A DNA stretch of 64,000 nt from UBA7672 sp963718145 (GCA_963718145.1 CAVQYJ010000007.1:62001-126000); one strand, 5' to 3'. Numbered from the stretch's first letter, positions 18,541 through 27,405 are shown. Program-made: numbers and translations. Notes: generated from the sequence alone by a model not told the origin.

Positions 18541-18756
18541 ATGGCCACCAAGAAACAGATGAAATCGACTGAGGACCTGCGTCACAAGACGCCGGACCAG
18601 CTTCGCGACCAGCTCGCCAATCTCCGGAAGGAGCAGTTCAACCTGCGCTTCCAGAAGGCGACCGGCCAGCTGGAGAAAACCTCGCGCGTGCGCCAGGTGC
18701 GCCGCGACATCGCCCGGATCGAGACGATCCTCGGCGCGAAGTCGAAAGCGGCATAG
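18541..18756 (+). CDS. rpmC: 50S ribosomal protein L29
   Basis: L29 (71 aa) is a small tunnel-exit protein. The core KTPDQLRDQLANLRKEQFNL and RVRQVRRDIARIETIL is typical. Two adjacent ATGs (18538 and 18541) are possible; the first overlaps the rplP stop as TGATG, so either could be used and the products differ by one methionine. Confidence 0.96.
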   Translation: MATKKQMKSTEDLRHKTPDQLRDQLANLRKEQFNLRFQKATGQLEKTSRVRQVRRDIARIETILGAKSKAA

Positions 18757-18765
18757 GAGAGAGCG

Positions 18766-19011
18766 ATGCCCAGGCGAATTATGGAAGGCACGGTCGTCTC
18801 CAACAAGATGGACAAGACCGCGGTCGTGAAAGTCGAGCGGACGTTCCTGCACCCGCTCTTCAAGAAGACGGTGCGGAAGTCGAAGCGCTACCATGCGCAC
18901 GACCAGGACAACAAAGCCCAGGTCGGCCAGAAGGTCGAAATCCAGGAGTGCCCGCCGCGCTCCAAGCTGAAGCGCTGGGAAATCGTATCCTTCAAAGGGG
19001 ATGCCGCATGA
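18766..19011 (+). CDS. rpsQ: 30S ribosomal protein S17
   Basis: S17 (81 aa) is an OB-fold primary binder of 16S rRNA. MPRRIMEGTVVSNKMDKT, VKVERTFLHPLFKKTVRKSK and ECPPRSKLKRWEIV are characteristic. GGAGAGAG precedes the start. Confidence 0.98.
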   Translation: MPRRIMEGTVVSNKMDKTAVVKVERTFLHPLFKKTVRKSKRYHAHDQDNKAQVGQKVEIQECPPRSKLKRWEIVSFKGDAA

Positions 19012-19376
19012 TCCAGATGCAGACAAACCTCGATGTCGCCGACAATTCCGGCGCACGTCGTGTCCAGTGCATCAAGGTGCTCGGCGGCTCCAAGCGCCGC
19101 TACGCCTCGGTGGGCGACGTCATCGTCGTCTCGATCAAGGAAGCCGCCCCCAAGGGCCGCGTGAAGAAAGGCGAAGTTAAGCGCGCCATCGTCGTGCGGG
19201 TGTCCAAGGACATCCAGCGCCGCGACGGTTCGGTGATCCGCTTCGACTCGAACGCCGCCGTGCTGGTGAACAACCAGAACGAGCCGATCGGCACGCGCAT
19301 CTTCGGACCGGTTCCGCGCGAGCTTCGCGCCAAGAACCACATGAAGATCATCTCGCTCGCTCCGGAGGTCCTGTAA
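19008..19376 (+). CDS. rplN: 50S ribosomal protein L14
   Basis: L14 (122 aa) forms an intersubunit bridge. The ATG at 19008 overlaps the rpsQ stop by four bases (ATGA) and gives MIQMQTNLDVADNSGARRVQ, the family N-terminus. FDSNAAVLVNNQNEPIGTRI and the C-terminal KIISLAPEVL are conserved. Confidence 0.98.
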   Translation: MIQMQTNLDVADNSGARRVQCIKVLGGSKRRYASVGDVIVVSIKEAAPKGRVKKGEVKRAIVVRVSKDIQRRDGSVIRFDSNAAVLVNNQNEPIGTRIFGPVPRELRAKNHMKIISLAPEVL

Positions 19377-19696
19377 TGGCCGCCAGAATCAAGAAGGGCG
19401 ACAAGGTCATCGTCCTCACCGGCAAGGACAAGGGCCGCACCGGTGAAGTGATCAAGTCATTCCCGGACGCGAACCGCGTTCTCGTGTCGGGGATCAACAT
19501 CGCCGTCCGGCACGTCAAGCCGAGCCAGGGCGATCCGCAAGGCGGGATCAAGCGGACGGAAGCCGCGATCCACGTTTCCAACGTCGCCCATGTCGACCCA
19601 AAGGATGGCAAGGCCACCCGCGTCGGGTTCAAGGACGACGGCAAGGGCCGCAAGGTGCGCTTCGCCAAGCGCTCCGGGGAGAATATCGATGTCTGA
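19376..19696 (+). CDS. rplX: 50S ribosomal protein L24
   Basis: L24 (106 aa) is an assembly initiator with an N-terminal KOW motif (IKKGDKVIVLTGKDKGRTGE). Its start uses the last A of the rplN stop, and its 3' end overlaps rplE by 8 bp. Confidence 0.98.
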   Translation: MAARIKKGDKVIVLTGKDKGRTGEVIKSFPDANRVLVSGINIAVRHVKPSQGDPQGGIKRTEAAIHVSNVAHVDPKDGKATRVGFKDDGKGRKVRFAKRSGENIDV

Positions 19697-20249
19697 GGCG
19701 AAGAAATACACGCCGCGCCTGAAGTCGCTCTATGACGAGGCGATCCGCAAGAAGCTGACCGAGCAGTTCAGCTACAGCAACGGCATGCAGGTGCCGGCGC
19801 TGGACAAGGTCGTGGTCAACATGGGCGTTGGCGAAGCTGTCGCCGACTCCAAGAAGATCCGCTCGGCCCTTGCCGACCTCGCGGCGATCACCGGCCAGAA
19901 GCCGCTGGAAACCAAGTCGCGCAAGTCGATCGCCAGCTTCAAGCTGCGCGACGGCATGACGATCGGCGCCAAGGTCACGCTGCGCCGCGAGCGCATGTAC
20001 GAATTCGTCGACCGTCTCACCACGATCGCCCTTCCCCGCGTCAAGGATTTCCGGGGCCTCAACGCCAAGTCGTTCGATGGCCGCGGCAACTTCGCGATGG
20101 GGATCAAGGAGCACATCGTGTTCCCGGAGATCAACTACGACAACATCGAGACGGTCTGGGGCATGGACATCATTGTGTGCACGACGGCGCGCACGAACGA
20201 GGAAGCGAAGGCACTCCTGACGGAGTTTGGCTTTCCCTTCCGCACCTAG
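19689..20249 (+). CDS. rplE: 50S ribosomal protein L5
   Basis: L5 (186 aa) binds 5S rRNA and contacts P-site tRNA. The ATG at 19689 (inside the end of rplX) gives MSEAKKYTPRLKSLYDE; VPALDKVVVNMGVGEAVADS and RDFRGLNAKSFDGRGN-like KDFRGLNAKSFDGRGNF identify the protein. The 8-bp overlap with rplX suggests coupling. Confidence 0.98.
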   Translation: MSEAKKYTPRLKSLYDEAIRKKLTEQFSYSNGMQVPALDKVVVNMGVGEAVADSKKIRSALADLAAITGQKPLETKSRKSIASFKLRDGMTIGAKVTLRRERMYEFVDRLTTIALPRVKDFRGLNAKSFDGRGNFAMGIKEHIVFPEINYDNIETVWGMDIIVCTTARTNEEAKALLTEFGFPFRT

Positions 20250-20268
20250 GCGCGCTGGAGAGAACGAG

Positions 20269-20574
20269 ATGGCTAAGAAAAGTTCGATCGAGAAAAACAA
20301 CCGCCGGCGCAAGATGTCCGAGCAGTACGCGAAGAAGCGCGCCGAGCTGAAGGCGCAGGCCCTCAACGAGGCTCTGCCGCTGGAAGACCGGTTCGCGGCG
20401 CGCATGAAGCTCGCCAAGCTGCCGCGCAACTCGGCCCCGAGCCGCGTGCGCAACCGCTGCGAGATCTCAGGGCGGCCGCGGGCCTACTACCGCAAGATGA
20501 AGATGTCGCGCATCGCACTGCGCGAATACGGGTCCGCCGGGATGATCCCGGGCCTCGTGAAGTCAAGCTGGTAG
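20269..20574 (+). CDS. rpsN: 30S ribosomal protein S14, zinc-free type
   Basis: S14 (101 aa) is a head protein. The start MAKKSSIEKN follows GGAGAGAACGAG. It is the long form without the CXXC zinc ribbon; only one cysteine is present (RNRCEISGRPRAYYRKM), so it belongs to the zinc-independent class. Confidence 0.98.
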   Translation: MAKKSSIEKNNRRRKMSEQYAKKRAELKAQALNEALPLEDRFAARMKLAKLPRNSAPSRVRNRCEISGRPRAYYRKMKMSRIALREYGSAGMIPGLVKSSW

Positions 20575-20587
20575 GGGAGGTCAGAAC

Positions 20588-20983
20588 ATGGTTGTGAACG
20601 ATCCCCTGGGAGACCTGCTCACCCGCATCCGGAACGCGCAACGCCGCGGCCGGTCGACGGTGACGTCCCCGTCCTCCAAACTCCGCGCCCACGTGCTGGA
20701 AGTGCTCCAGCGCGAAGGCTACATCCGCGGCTTCTCGGAAATCGAGAAAGACGGCCGCAGGGAGCTCGACATCGAGCTGAAATACTATGACGGCGCCCCG
20801 GTCATTTCCGAGATCCGCCGCATCTCCAAGCCGGGCCGCCGTGTGTATTCGGCGGTGCGCGATCTGCCGCTGGTCCGTAACGGCCTCGGCATCTCGGTCC
20901 TCTCCACGCCCAAGGGCGTGATGTCGGACAACGAGGCGCGCACCCAGAATGTCGGCGGCGAAATCCTCTGCCGGGTGAGCTGA
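20588..20983 (+). CDS. rpsH: 30S ribosomal protein S8
   Basis: S8 (131 aa) binds the central domain of 16S rRNA and in E. coli represses the spc operon. NDPLGDLLTRIRNAQRRGR at the start and LGISVLSTPKGVMSDNEART near the end match the family. GGGAGGTCAGAAC lies before the start codon. Confidence 0.98.
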   Translation: MVVNDPLGDLLTRIRNAQRRGRSTVTSPSSKLRAHVLEVLQREGYIRGFSEIEKDGRRELDIELKYYDGAPVISEIRRISKPGRRVYSAVRDLPLVRNGLGISVLSTPKGVMSDNEARTQNVGGEILCRVS

Positions 20984-20985
20984 TC

Positions 20986-21522
20986 ATGTCTCGCGTTGGA
21001 AAAAAACCGATTGCTGCGGTCAAGGGCGTCGACATCAAGGTCGCCGGCGGCCAGGTCACCGTGAAGGGCCCGAAGGGCGAGCTGAAGATGGACGTCTCGG
21101 ACGAAGTGTCCGTGAAGGTCGACAACGGCGAAGTCCAGATCACGGCCCGCAACCCGGACGAGCGCAAGTCGAAGGCCATGTGGGGCACCGCCCGCGCCAA
21201 CATCCAGAACATGGTTGTCGGCGTGACCAAGGGCTTCGAGAGAGACCTTGAGCTTCAGGGCGTCGGCTATCGCGCCGCGATGAAGGGCAAGGACCTCGAA
21301 CTCTCGCTCGGCTACTCGCACCCGATCGTCTACAAGGCGCCTGCCGGGATCACCTTCGCTTCCGCCAAGCCCACCGAGATCAAGATCACCGGCGCGGACA
21401 AGCAGAAGGTCGGCCAGGTCGCCGCCGAGCTGCGCAGTTTCCGCCCGCCTGAACCCTACAAGGGCAAGGGCGTGCGCAAGGTGGGCGAATATGTCCGCCG
21501 CAAGGAAGGCAAGAAGAAGTAA
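20986..21522 (+). CDS. rplF: 50S ribosomal protein L6
   Basis: L6 (178 aa) is a two-domain protein near the factor-binding centre. MSRVGKKPIAAVKGVDIKV, the VGVGYRA-type LQGVGYRAAMKGKDLELSLG and the C-terminal PPEPYKGKGVRKVGEYV are conserved. Two bases separate it from rpsH. Confidence 0.98.
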   Translation: MSRVGKKPIAAVKGVDIKVAGGQVTVKGPKGELKMDVSDEVSVKVDNGEVQITARNPDERKSKAMWGTARANIQNMVVGVTKGFERDLELQGVGYRAAMKGKDLELSLGYSHPIVYKAPAGITFASAKPTEIKITGADKQKVGQVAAELRSFRPPEPYKGKGVRKVGEYVRRKEGKKK

Positions 21523-21525
21523 GCC

Positions 21526-21879
21526 ATGGCCGCGCATTCTCACAAAACCTTCTCGCGTCGCGCCCAGCGCGTCCGCTCCAAGCTCCGGATCGTCGGCGCG
21601 GGCAAGCTGCGCCTGTCCGTCACCCGTTCGACCAAGCACATCTCGGTGCAGGTCATCGACGATGCGAAGGGCGTCACAGTCGCCGCCGCGTCGTCGCTCG
21701 AAAAGGACTTCAAGGGCGGGAAGAAGACGGACGACGCCTCCTCGGTCGGCAAGCTCATTGCCGAGCGGGCGAAGAAAGCCGGCGTTACCGACGTGGTGTT
21801 CGACCGCGGCGGCTACCTGTTCCATGGCCGCGTGAAAGCGCTCGCCGATGCCGCCCGCGAGGGCGGCCTGAAATTCTGA
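21526..21879 (+). CDS. rplR: 50S ribosomal protein L18
   Basis: L18 (117 aa) binds 5S rRNA with L5. RAQRVRSKLRIVGAGKLRLS, RSTKHISVQVIDDAKGVTVA and the C-terminal FDRGGYLFHGRVKALADAAR fit. It begins 3 bp after rplF. Confidence 0.98.
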   Translation: MAAHSHKTFSRRAQRVRSKLRIVGAGKLRLSVTRSTKHISVQVIDDAKGVTVAAASSLEKDFKGGKKTDDASSVGKLIAERAKKAGVTDVVFDRGGYLFHGRVKALADAAREGGLKF

Positions 21880-21889
21880 GGAGTCTCTG

Positions 21890-22480
21890 ATGGCGCGTGA
21901 AAGAGGCGAGCGTGGCGATCGTGGCGGCCGCAAAGGCCGCGACGGCGACGATCGCGAACAGTCGGAGATCGTCGACAAGCTGGTTGCGATCAACCGCGTC
22001 GCCAAGGTGGTGAAGGGCGGCAAGAACTTCGCGTTTGCAGCCCTCGTCGTCGTCGGCGACCAGAAGGGCCGCATCGGCTACGGCCACGGCAAGGCGCGCG
22101 AGGTCCCCGAGGCGATCCGCAAGGCGACCGAGGAAGCCAAGCGCTCCATGATCCGCGTTCCGCTGCGCGAAGGCCGCACGCTGCACCATGACGCCGCAGG
22201 GCGCTGGGGCGCGGGCAAGGTCTACATGCGCTCGGCGCCGGCCGGCACCGGCGTCATCGCCGGCGGCCCGATGCGCGCGGTGTTCGACGTGCTCGGCGTC
22301 AAGGACGTGGTCGCCAAGTCGACCGGCTCGTCCAACCCTTACAACATGGTTCGCGCCACCGTGGACGGCCTCAAGCACCAGGCCTCACCCCGACAGATCG
22401 CGTCCAAGCGCGGCCTGAAGGTGCAGGACGTGCTCGCCCGCCGCACCGACGGTTCGGGCAACGCCGAAGCCGCGCAGTAG
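21890..22480 (+). CDS. rpsE: 30S ribosomal protein S5
   Basis: S5 (196 aa) acts in decoding fidelity and mRNA helicase function. A charged leader (ERGERGDRGGRKGRDGDD) precedes the S5 domain with INRVAKVVKGGKNFAFAALV and GKAREVPEAIRKATEEAK; the C-terminal domain holds VLGVKDVVAKSTGSSNPYN. It is preceded by GAGGAGTC. Confidence 0.99.
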   Translation: MARERGERGDRGGRKGRDGDDREQSEIVDKLVAINRVAKVVKGGKNFAFAALVVVGDQKGRIGYGHGKAREVPEAIRKATEEAKRSMIRVPLREGRTLHHDAAGRWGAGKVYMRSAPAGTGVIAGGPMRAVFDVLGVKDVVAKSTGSSNPYNMVRATVDGLKHQASPRQIASKRGLKVQDVLARRTDGSGNAEAAQ

Positions 22481-22505
22481 TCAAGTCGAGGACGGAGATA
22501 CGATC

Positions 22506-22691
22506 ATGGCCGCCAAGAAAACCGTCCGCGTCAAGCAGATCAGGAGCGCCTCGCGCCGTGAAGCCTCGCAGCGCGCGACCCTGGTCGGCCTCGGCCTCAA
22601 CAAGGTCTCGAAGGTTCGCGAACTCGAGGATACGCCGTCCGTGCGCGGCATGATCGCCAAGGTCGCCCACCTCGTCGAGGTCGTGAGCTAG
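22506..22691 (+). CDS. rpmD: 50S ribosomal protein L30
   Basis: L30 (61 aa) is a small 50S protein. The pattern VRVKQIRSASRREASQRATL followed by LGLNKVSKVRELEDTPSVRG is diagnostic. It lies between rpsE and rplO as in most bacteria. Confidence 0.97.
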   Translation: MAAKKTVRVKQIRSASRREASQRATLVGLGLNKVSKVRELEDTPSVRGMIAKVAHLVEVVS

Positions 22692-22737
22692 GGAGTTTTG
22701 CCGGCGCCCGGAAACAGGCGAGGGCATGGAGCGTGAC

Positions 22738-23220
22738 ATGAAACTGAACCAGATCTCCGACAAACCCGGCGCCCGCAAGAAGCGGATGCGCGTGGGCCTG
22801 GGCGTCGGCTCGGGCAAGGGCAAGACGGCAGGCCGCGGCGTCAAGGGCCAGAAGGCGCGCCGCGGCGTCGCCGTCAACGGCTTCGAAGGCGGCCAGATGC
22901 CGATCTACATGCGCCTGCCGAAGCGCGGCTTCACGCCCCACGGCGCAAAATCCTTTGCCGAGGTCAACATCGGCAAGATCGAGGAGTTCGTGAAAGCGGG
23001 CAAGCTCGACGCCAAGAAGACGATCGACGCCGAAGCCCTGATTGCGTCCGGATTGCTGCGCCGCGCCAAGGACGGCGTCCGCCTCCTTGCAAAGGGCGAG
23101 ATCAAGTCCAAAGTTGATGTTGTCGTGTACGGCGCCTCCAAGGCCGCGATCGAAGCGGTTGAGAAGGCGGGCGGCAAGGTCACCGTGACCAAGCCGGTTG
23201 AAGCTGAAGCGGCCGAATAA
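22738..23220 (+). CDS. rplO: 50S ribosomal protein L15
   Basis: L15 (160 aa) is a late-assembling 50S protein. Two in-frame ATGs exist, at 22726 and 22738. The second gives the family N-terminus MKLNQISDKPGARKKRMRVG and has GGAG six bases upstream, so I prefer it. GKGKTAGRGVKGQKARRGV and FEGGQMPIYMRLPKRGF are conserved. Confidence 0.97.
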   Translation: MKLNQISDKPGARKKRMRVGLGVGSGKGKTAGRGVKGQKARRGVAVNGFEGGQMPIYMRLPKRGFTPHGAKSFAEVNIGKIEEFVKAGKLDAKKTIDAEALIASGLLRRAKDGVRLLAKGEIKSKVDVVVYGASKAAIEAVEKAGGKVTVTKPVEAEAAE

Positions 23221-23288
23221 GAGCGTCGTCCGGTCCCCGCCTTGAGCGGTGGGGCTGAAGACGGCGCGATCCAAGGAGGGGCAGGCGA

Positions 23289-24668
23289 ATGGTTTCTGCA
23301 GCCGAGCAACTCGCGCGGAACATCAATTTCTCGACCTTCGGCAAGGCGAAGGAGTTGCAGGCCCGCATCTGGTTCACGCTGGGCGCGCTCCTTGTCTATC
23401 GTCTCGGCACGCACATCCCGATTCCCGGCGTCGACCCTGTCCAGTACGCCCGGTCGTTCGGCCAGGCGGCCCAGGGCATCCTGGGCATGTGGAACCAGTT
23501 CTCCGGCGGCGCGGTCGAGCGCATGGCGATCTTCGCCCTCAACGTGATGCCATACATTTCGGCCTCGATCATCGTGCAGATCCTGTCGACCGCCATTCCC
23601 TCCCTGGAGCGGCTGAAGAAGGAAGGCGAGGCGGGCCGCAAGCAGCTCAACCAGTATACCCGCTATCTCACCGTCGTTCTCGCCATCGCGCAGTCCTTCG
23701 GCGTCGCGATCGCGATGAATGCGGTCGACCCGAGTTCCGGCCTCTCCATGGCGGTGGATCCTGGCTACTACTTCCTCGCATCCACCATGATCACGCTGGT
23801 GGGCGGCACGATCTTCCTGATGTGGCTGGGCGAACAGATCACCGCGCGGGGCGTCGGCAACGGCATCTCGCTGATCATCTTCTCCGGCATCGTGGCCGAA
23901 CTGCCGCGCTACATTGCCAACTCGTTCACCCAGGCGCGGGCCGGCCAGCTTAACATCACAACCATGCTGGCGGTTGCGGCGCTTGCCGTCGCTCTCATCA
24001 TCTTCATCGTCTTCATCGAGCGCTCACAGCGGCGGCTGCTGATCCAGTATCCCAAGCGCCAGCAGGGCAACCGCATGGTCGGCGGGGAATCGTCCTTCCT
24101 GCCGCTGAAGGTCAACTCCGCCGGCGTCATCCCGCCGATCTTCGCATCGTCGCTGCTGCTGCTGCCGTCGACCATGGCCGGCTTCAGCAACGCACAGGGG
24201 CAGACCACGGGCTGGTGGGCCGAGACCCTGCAGTTCATCCAGGCCTATATGGGCCACGGCCAGCCGCTGTTCATTTTCCTTTACGCGGCGCTGATCATCT
24301 TCTTCTGCTTCTTCTACACGTCGATCATCTTCAACCCGGAAGAGACAGCCGAGAACCTGCGCAAGTATGGCGGCTTCATTCCAGGCTACAGGCCAGGCAA
24401 GCGAACGGCAGAGCACCTGGACTATGTGCTGACGCGCCTCACGGTGATCGGGTCTCTCTACATCGCCTTCGTCTGCGTTCTGCCTGAAGTCCTGCGCAAT
24501 CCGCAGCTATTCGGCGGGCTGGGCAACCAGTTCTACATCGGCGGTACGTCGATCCTGATCGTGGTGTCGGTGACGATGGACACGGTCACGCAGATCCAGT
24601 CGCACCTGATCGGCCACCAGTATGAGGGCATGATCAAGAAGTCTCGGTTGGGGGGCAAGAAGAAGTGA
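23289..24668 (+). CDS. secY: preprotein translocase subunit SecY
   Basis: SecY (459 aa) is the channel of the Sec translocon in the inner membrane. The ten expected membrane segments can be traced, the plug region GIMPYISASI-type NVMPYISASIIVQILS is present, and the cytoplasmic loops carry IPFLVERSQRR-like VFIERSQRRLLIQYPKR. AAGGAGGGGCAGGCGA precedes the start. It forms an overlapping pair with adk at the end of the spc cluster. Confidence 0.99.
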   Translation: MVSAAEQLARNINFSTFGKAKELQARIWFTLGALLVYRLGTHIPIPGVDPVQYARSFGQAAQGILGMWNQFSGGAVERMAIFALNVMPYISASIIVQILSTAIPSLERLKKEGEAGRKQLNQYTRYLTVVLAIAQSFGVAIAMNAVDPSSGLSMAVDPGYYFLASTMITLVGGTIFLMWLGEQITARGVGNGISLIIFSGIVAELPRYIANSFTQARAGQLNITTMLAVAALAVALIIFIVFIERSQRRLLIQYPKRQQGNRMVGGESSFLPLKVNSAGVIPPIFASSLLLLPSTMAGFSNAQGQTTGWWAETLQFIQAYMGHGQPLFIFLYAALIIFFCFFYTSIIFNPEETAENLRKYGGFIPGYRPGKRTAEHLDYVLTRLTVIGSLYIAFVCVLPEVLRNPQLFGGLGNQFYIGGTSILIVVSVTMDTVTQIQSHLIGHQYEGMIKKSRLGGKKK

Positions 24669-25243
24669 ACCTCATCCTGTTCGGCCCGCCGGCCGCGGGC
24701 AAGGGAACCCAGGCCAAGAAGCTGGTTGCCGAACGCAAGTATATCCAGCTCTCCACCGGCGACATGCTGCGCGCCGCCCGGTCCTCGGGCACCGAGCTGG
24801 GCAAGAAGGTTTCCGGCATCATGGATGCGGGCGGTCTCGTCTCGGACGAGATTGTGATCGCGCTGATCGAAGAGCAGCTCGACAAGAACCCAAAGGCCGC
24901 CGGCTTCATTTTCGACGGGTTTCCCAGGACCATTCCGCAGGCGGAAGCGCTGGACGCGTCTCTCGCCAAGCGCGGCAAGAAGGTGGATTCGGTCATCCGC
25001 CTGAAGGTCGACGAGGCCGGCCTGATCGACCGGGTGACCAAGCGGTTCGAAGCCGAGGGCAGGGCCGACGACAATCCGGAAGCCTTCAAGAAGCGCCTGG
25101 CCGCCTACAACGCCCAGACGGCGCCCCTGCTGCCGAAATACCGGGGCGAAGGCAAACTGTCGGAAGTCGAGGGCATGGCCAGTGTCGAGTCTGTCGCGGG
25201 CGCCATTTCGGCCGTCCTGGACAGGTCCGGCAAGCCCAGGTGA
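24665..25243 (+). CDS. adk: adenylate kinase, GTG start
   Basis: Adenylate kinase (192 aa) interconverts ATP, ADP and AMP. The P-loop GPPAAGKGTQ, the AMP-site STGDMLRAA and FDGFPRTIPQAEAL are present. The start is the GTG at 24665, which overlaps the secY stop (GTGA) and gives MNLILFGPPAAGKG. The protein is the short type without the zinc-bearing LID insertion seen in 214-aa enzymes. Confidence 0.98.
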   Translation: MNLILFGPPAAGKGTQAKKLVAERKYIQLSTGDMLRAARSSGTELGKKVSGIMDAGGLVSDEIVIALIEEQLDKNPKAAGFIFDGFPRTIPQAEALDASLAKRGKKVDSVIRLKVDEAGLIDRVTKRFEAEGRADDNPEAFKKRLAAYNAQTAPLLPKYRGEGKLSEVEGMASVESVAGAISAVLDRSGKPR

Positions 25244-25305
25244 ATTGAGCAAAACCGGCTGGATTCAAAGGCCGGGAAGGGGGAATAGACAGAGGAAATA
25301 AGCGG

Positions 25306-25333
25306 TTGACGGGGCAGGTTGTCCCTCTATAAG
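25306..25333 (+). promoter_or_regulatory. promoter of the rpsM-rpsK-rpoA-rplQ operon
   Basis: TTGACG (25306-25311) and TATAAG (25328-25333) are separated by 16 bp. They lie in the 221-bp gap after adk, about 130 bp before rpsM, so the alpha operon has its own promoter in addition to read-through from spc. Confidence 0.75.
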
Positions 25334-25464
25334 AGCGGCTTCCGCGACGGGCATATGCTTCGCCGCGCCGCTCAGGCGCCGCGCGGCCATGCGCGTCGCA
25401 ACAGCATTTCGAACGAGTTTTCCCGCCAGCCGTGAAAGGCCAGGCGACCGATCAGGAGAGGCCC

Positions 25465-25833
25465 TTGGCCCGTATCGCAGGCGTCAACATTCCCACGGCA
25501 AAGCGCGTCGAAGTCGCGCTGACCTACATCCACGGCATCGGTCCGGCGAAAGCCAAGGAGCTGTGCTCCAAGGTCGGCATCGAAGCCGCCCGCCGCGTGA
25601 ACCAACTCACCGACGCCGAAGTACTGAAGATCCGCGAGACGATTGACGCCGACTACATCGTCGAGGGTGACCTCCGCCGCGAAGTCGCGATGAACATCAA
25701 GCGCCTCATGGACCTTGGCTGCTATCGCGGCCTGCGTCACCGCAAGGGCCTGCCGGTCCGCGGCCAGCGCACCCACACCAACGCACGCACGCGCAAGGGC
25801 CCCGCAAAGGCCATCGCCGGCAAGAAGTCGTAA
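25465..25833 (+). CDS. rpsM: 30S ribosomal protein S13, TTG start
   Basis: S13 (122 aa) forms intersubunit bridges in the 30S head. The family N-terminus ARIAGVNIPTAKRVEVALTY begins directly after a TTG codon at 25465, and AGGAGA lies 6-10 bases upstream, so TTG is the likely start. An ATG at 25432 is in frame but has no ribosome-binding site and would add a non-conserved leader. RGLRHRKGLPVRGQRTHTNA near the end is diagnostic. Confidence 0.97.
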   Translation: MARIAGVNIPTAKRVEVALTYIHGIGPAKAKELCSKVGIEAARRVNQLTDAEVLKIRETIDADYIVEGDLRREVAMNIKRLMDLGCYRGLRHRKGLPVRGQRTHTNARTRKGPAKAIAGKKS

Positions 25834-25848
25834 GCGAGAGGATAGATC

Positions 25849-26289
25849 ATGGCTCGCGAAGCAACTCCCGCCGCCGCATCGGCAACGCCGTCTTCCGGCG
25901 GTTCCAAGGACGGCTCCCGCGTCAAGCGCCGCGAGCGCAAGAACATCGCGTCGGGCGTCGCCCATGTGAACGCCTCGTTCAACAACACCATCATCACGAT
26001 CACCGACGCGCAGGGCAACACGATCTCCTGGTCGTCGGCCGGCACGATGGGCTTCAAGGGCTCGCGCAAGTCGACGCCCTACGCCGCCCAGGTCGCCGCT
26101 GAAGACGCCGGCAAGAAGGCGATGGAACACGGCATGAAGACGCTGGAAGTTCTCGTCCACGGTCCGGGCTCGGGCCGCGAGTCGGCGCTCCGCGCGCTGC
26201 AGGCCGTCGGTTTCACTGTCACCACGATCCACGACACCACTGCCGTACCCCATAACGGCTGCCGTCCGCCGAAGCGCCGCCGCGTCTAG
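25849..26289 (+). CDS. rpsK: 30S ribosomal protein S11
   Basis: S11 (146 aa) lies on the 30S platform near the Shine-Dalgarno site. The core has ASGVAHVNASFNNTIITITD, SSAGTMGFKGSRKSTPYAAQ and the C-terminal IHDTTAVPHNGCRPPKRRRV. It is about 17 residues longer than the E. coli protein because of an alanine/serine-rich N-terminal leader. Confidence 0.98.
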   Translation: MAREATPAAASATPSSGGSKDGSRVKRRERKNIASGVAHVNASFNNTIITITDAQGNTISWSSAGTMGFKGSRKSTPYAAQVAAEDAGKKAMEHGMKTLEVLVHGPGSGRESALRALQAVGFTVTTIHDTTAVPHNGCRPPKRRRV

Positions 26290-26333
26290 GCGACTGCGTA
26301 TTTCTGGCCGGACAACCTTGAGAGGCTGAAACG

Positions 26334-27371
26334 ATGGCGCAACCCGCCGCTTCGGTAAACGACAAGAACTGGAAAGACCTCATCCGCCCGAACCGTCCGG
26401 TGGTTGAGCACGATCGCGATGCGAACCGCAAAGCCAGGCTGGTCATCGAACCGCTGGAACGCGGCTTCGGCACGACGCTCGGCAACGCGCTGCGCCGCGT
26501 GCTGCTGTCCTCGCTGCAGGGCGCGGCCATCACCGGCGTCCAGATCGACGGCGTGGTGCACGAATTCTCCTCGATCCCGGGCGTCCGCGAAGACGTCACC
26601 GACATCGTGCTGAACCTCAAGCGCGTCGCCATCCGCATGGTCTCCGAAACGCCGAAGCGCATGATGCTGAAGGCGTCCGGCGGCGGCGCGGTCAAGGCCG
26701 GCCAGATCGAAGTCCCCGGCGACATCGAGATCCTCAACCCGGATCACGTGATCTGCCACCTCGACGCGGGCTCGGAACTCCGCATGGAATTCACGGTCGC
26801 CACCGGCAAGGGCTATGTCCCGGCCGACCGCAACCGTCCGGATGACGCCCCGCTCGGCTACATCCCGATCGATGCGATCTTCTCGCCGGTCGAGCGCGTC
26901 AGCGTGCTGGTGGAAGACACCCGCGCCGGCCAGGTGCTCGATTACGACAAGCTCACCCTCGAAGTGCAGACGGACGGCTCGGTCACGCCGGAGAACGCGG
27001 TGGCCTACGCCGCGCGCATCCTGCAGGACCAGCTCCAGCTCCTGATCACCTTCGATGAACCGGTCGCCGCTTCGGCCGCCGACGACGAGCCGGACCTGGG
27101 CTTCAACCCGGTGCTGCTCAAGAAGGTCGACGAGCTCGAACTCTCGGTGCGTTCGGCCAACTGCCTGCGCAACGACAACATCGTCTACATCGGCGACCTC
27201 ATCCAGAAGTCCGAAGCAGAAATGCTCCGCACCCCGAACTTCGGCCGCAAGTCGCTCAACGAGATCAAGGAAGTGCTCGCCTCGATGGGCCTCCACCTCG
27301 GCATGGACGTGCCGAGCTGGCCGCCGGAAAATATCGAAGAGCTCGCCAAGAAGTACGAAGACCACACCTGA
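26334..27371 (+). CDS. rpoA: RNA polymerase subunit alpha
   Basis: The alpha subunit (345 aa) starts RNA polymerase assembly and contacts activators and UP elements. The N-terminal domain has the dimer motif PLERGFGTTLGNALRRVLLS; the C-terminal domain carries LELSVRSANCLRNDNIVYIG and the helix-hairpin-helix NFGRKSLNEIKEVLASMGL. It sits between rpsK and rplQ as usual. Confidence 0.99.
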   Translation: MAQPAASVNDKNWKDLIRPNRPVVEHDRDANRKARLVIEPLERGFGTTLGNALRRVLLSSLQGAAITGVQIDGVVHEFSSIPGVREDVTDIVLNLKRVAIRMVSETPKRMMLKASGGGAVKAGQIEVPGDIEILNPDHVICHLDAGSELRMEFTVATGKGYVPADRNRPDDAPLGYIPIDAIFSPVERVSVLVEDTRAGQVLDYDKLTLEVQTDGSVTPENAVAYAARILQDQLQLLITFDEPVAASAADDEPDLGFNPVLLKKVDELELSVRSANCLRNDNIVYIGDLIQKSEAEMLRTPNFGRKSLNEIKEVLASMGLHLGMDVPSWPPENIEELAKKYEDHT

Positions 27372-27405
27372 TTAGGAGCGGCTCCGGAAGGGGCCGAGTA
27401 GTGAC

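Noticed and set aside
24669..25464. rpmJ or infA between secY and rpsM
   Set aside because: Only adk and a promoter region are present; these genes lie elsewhere in many Alphaproteobacteria.
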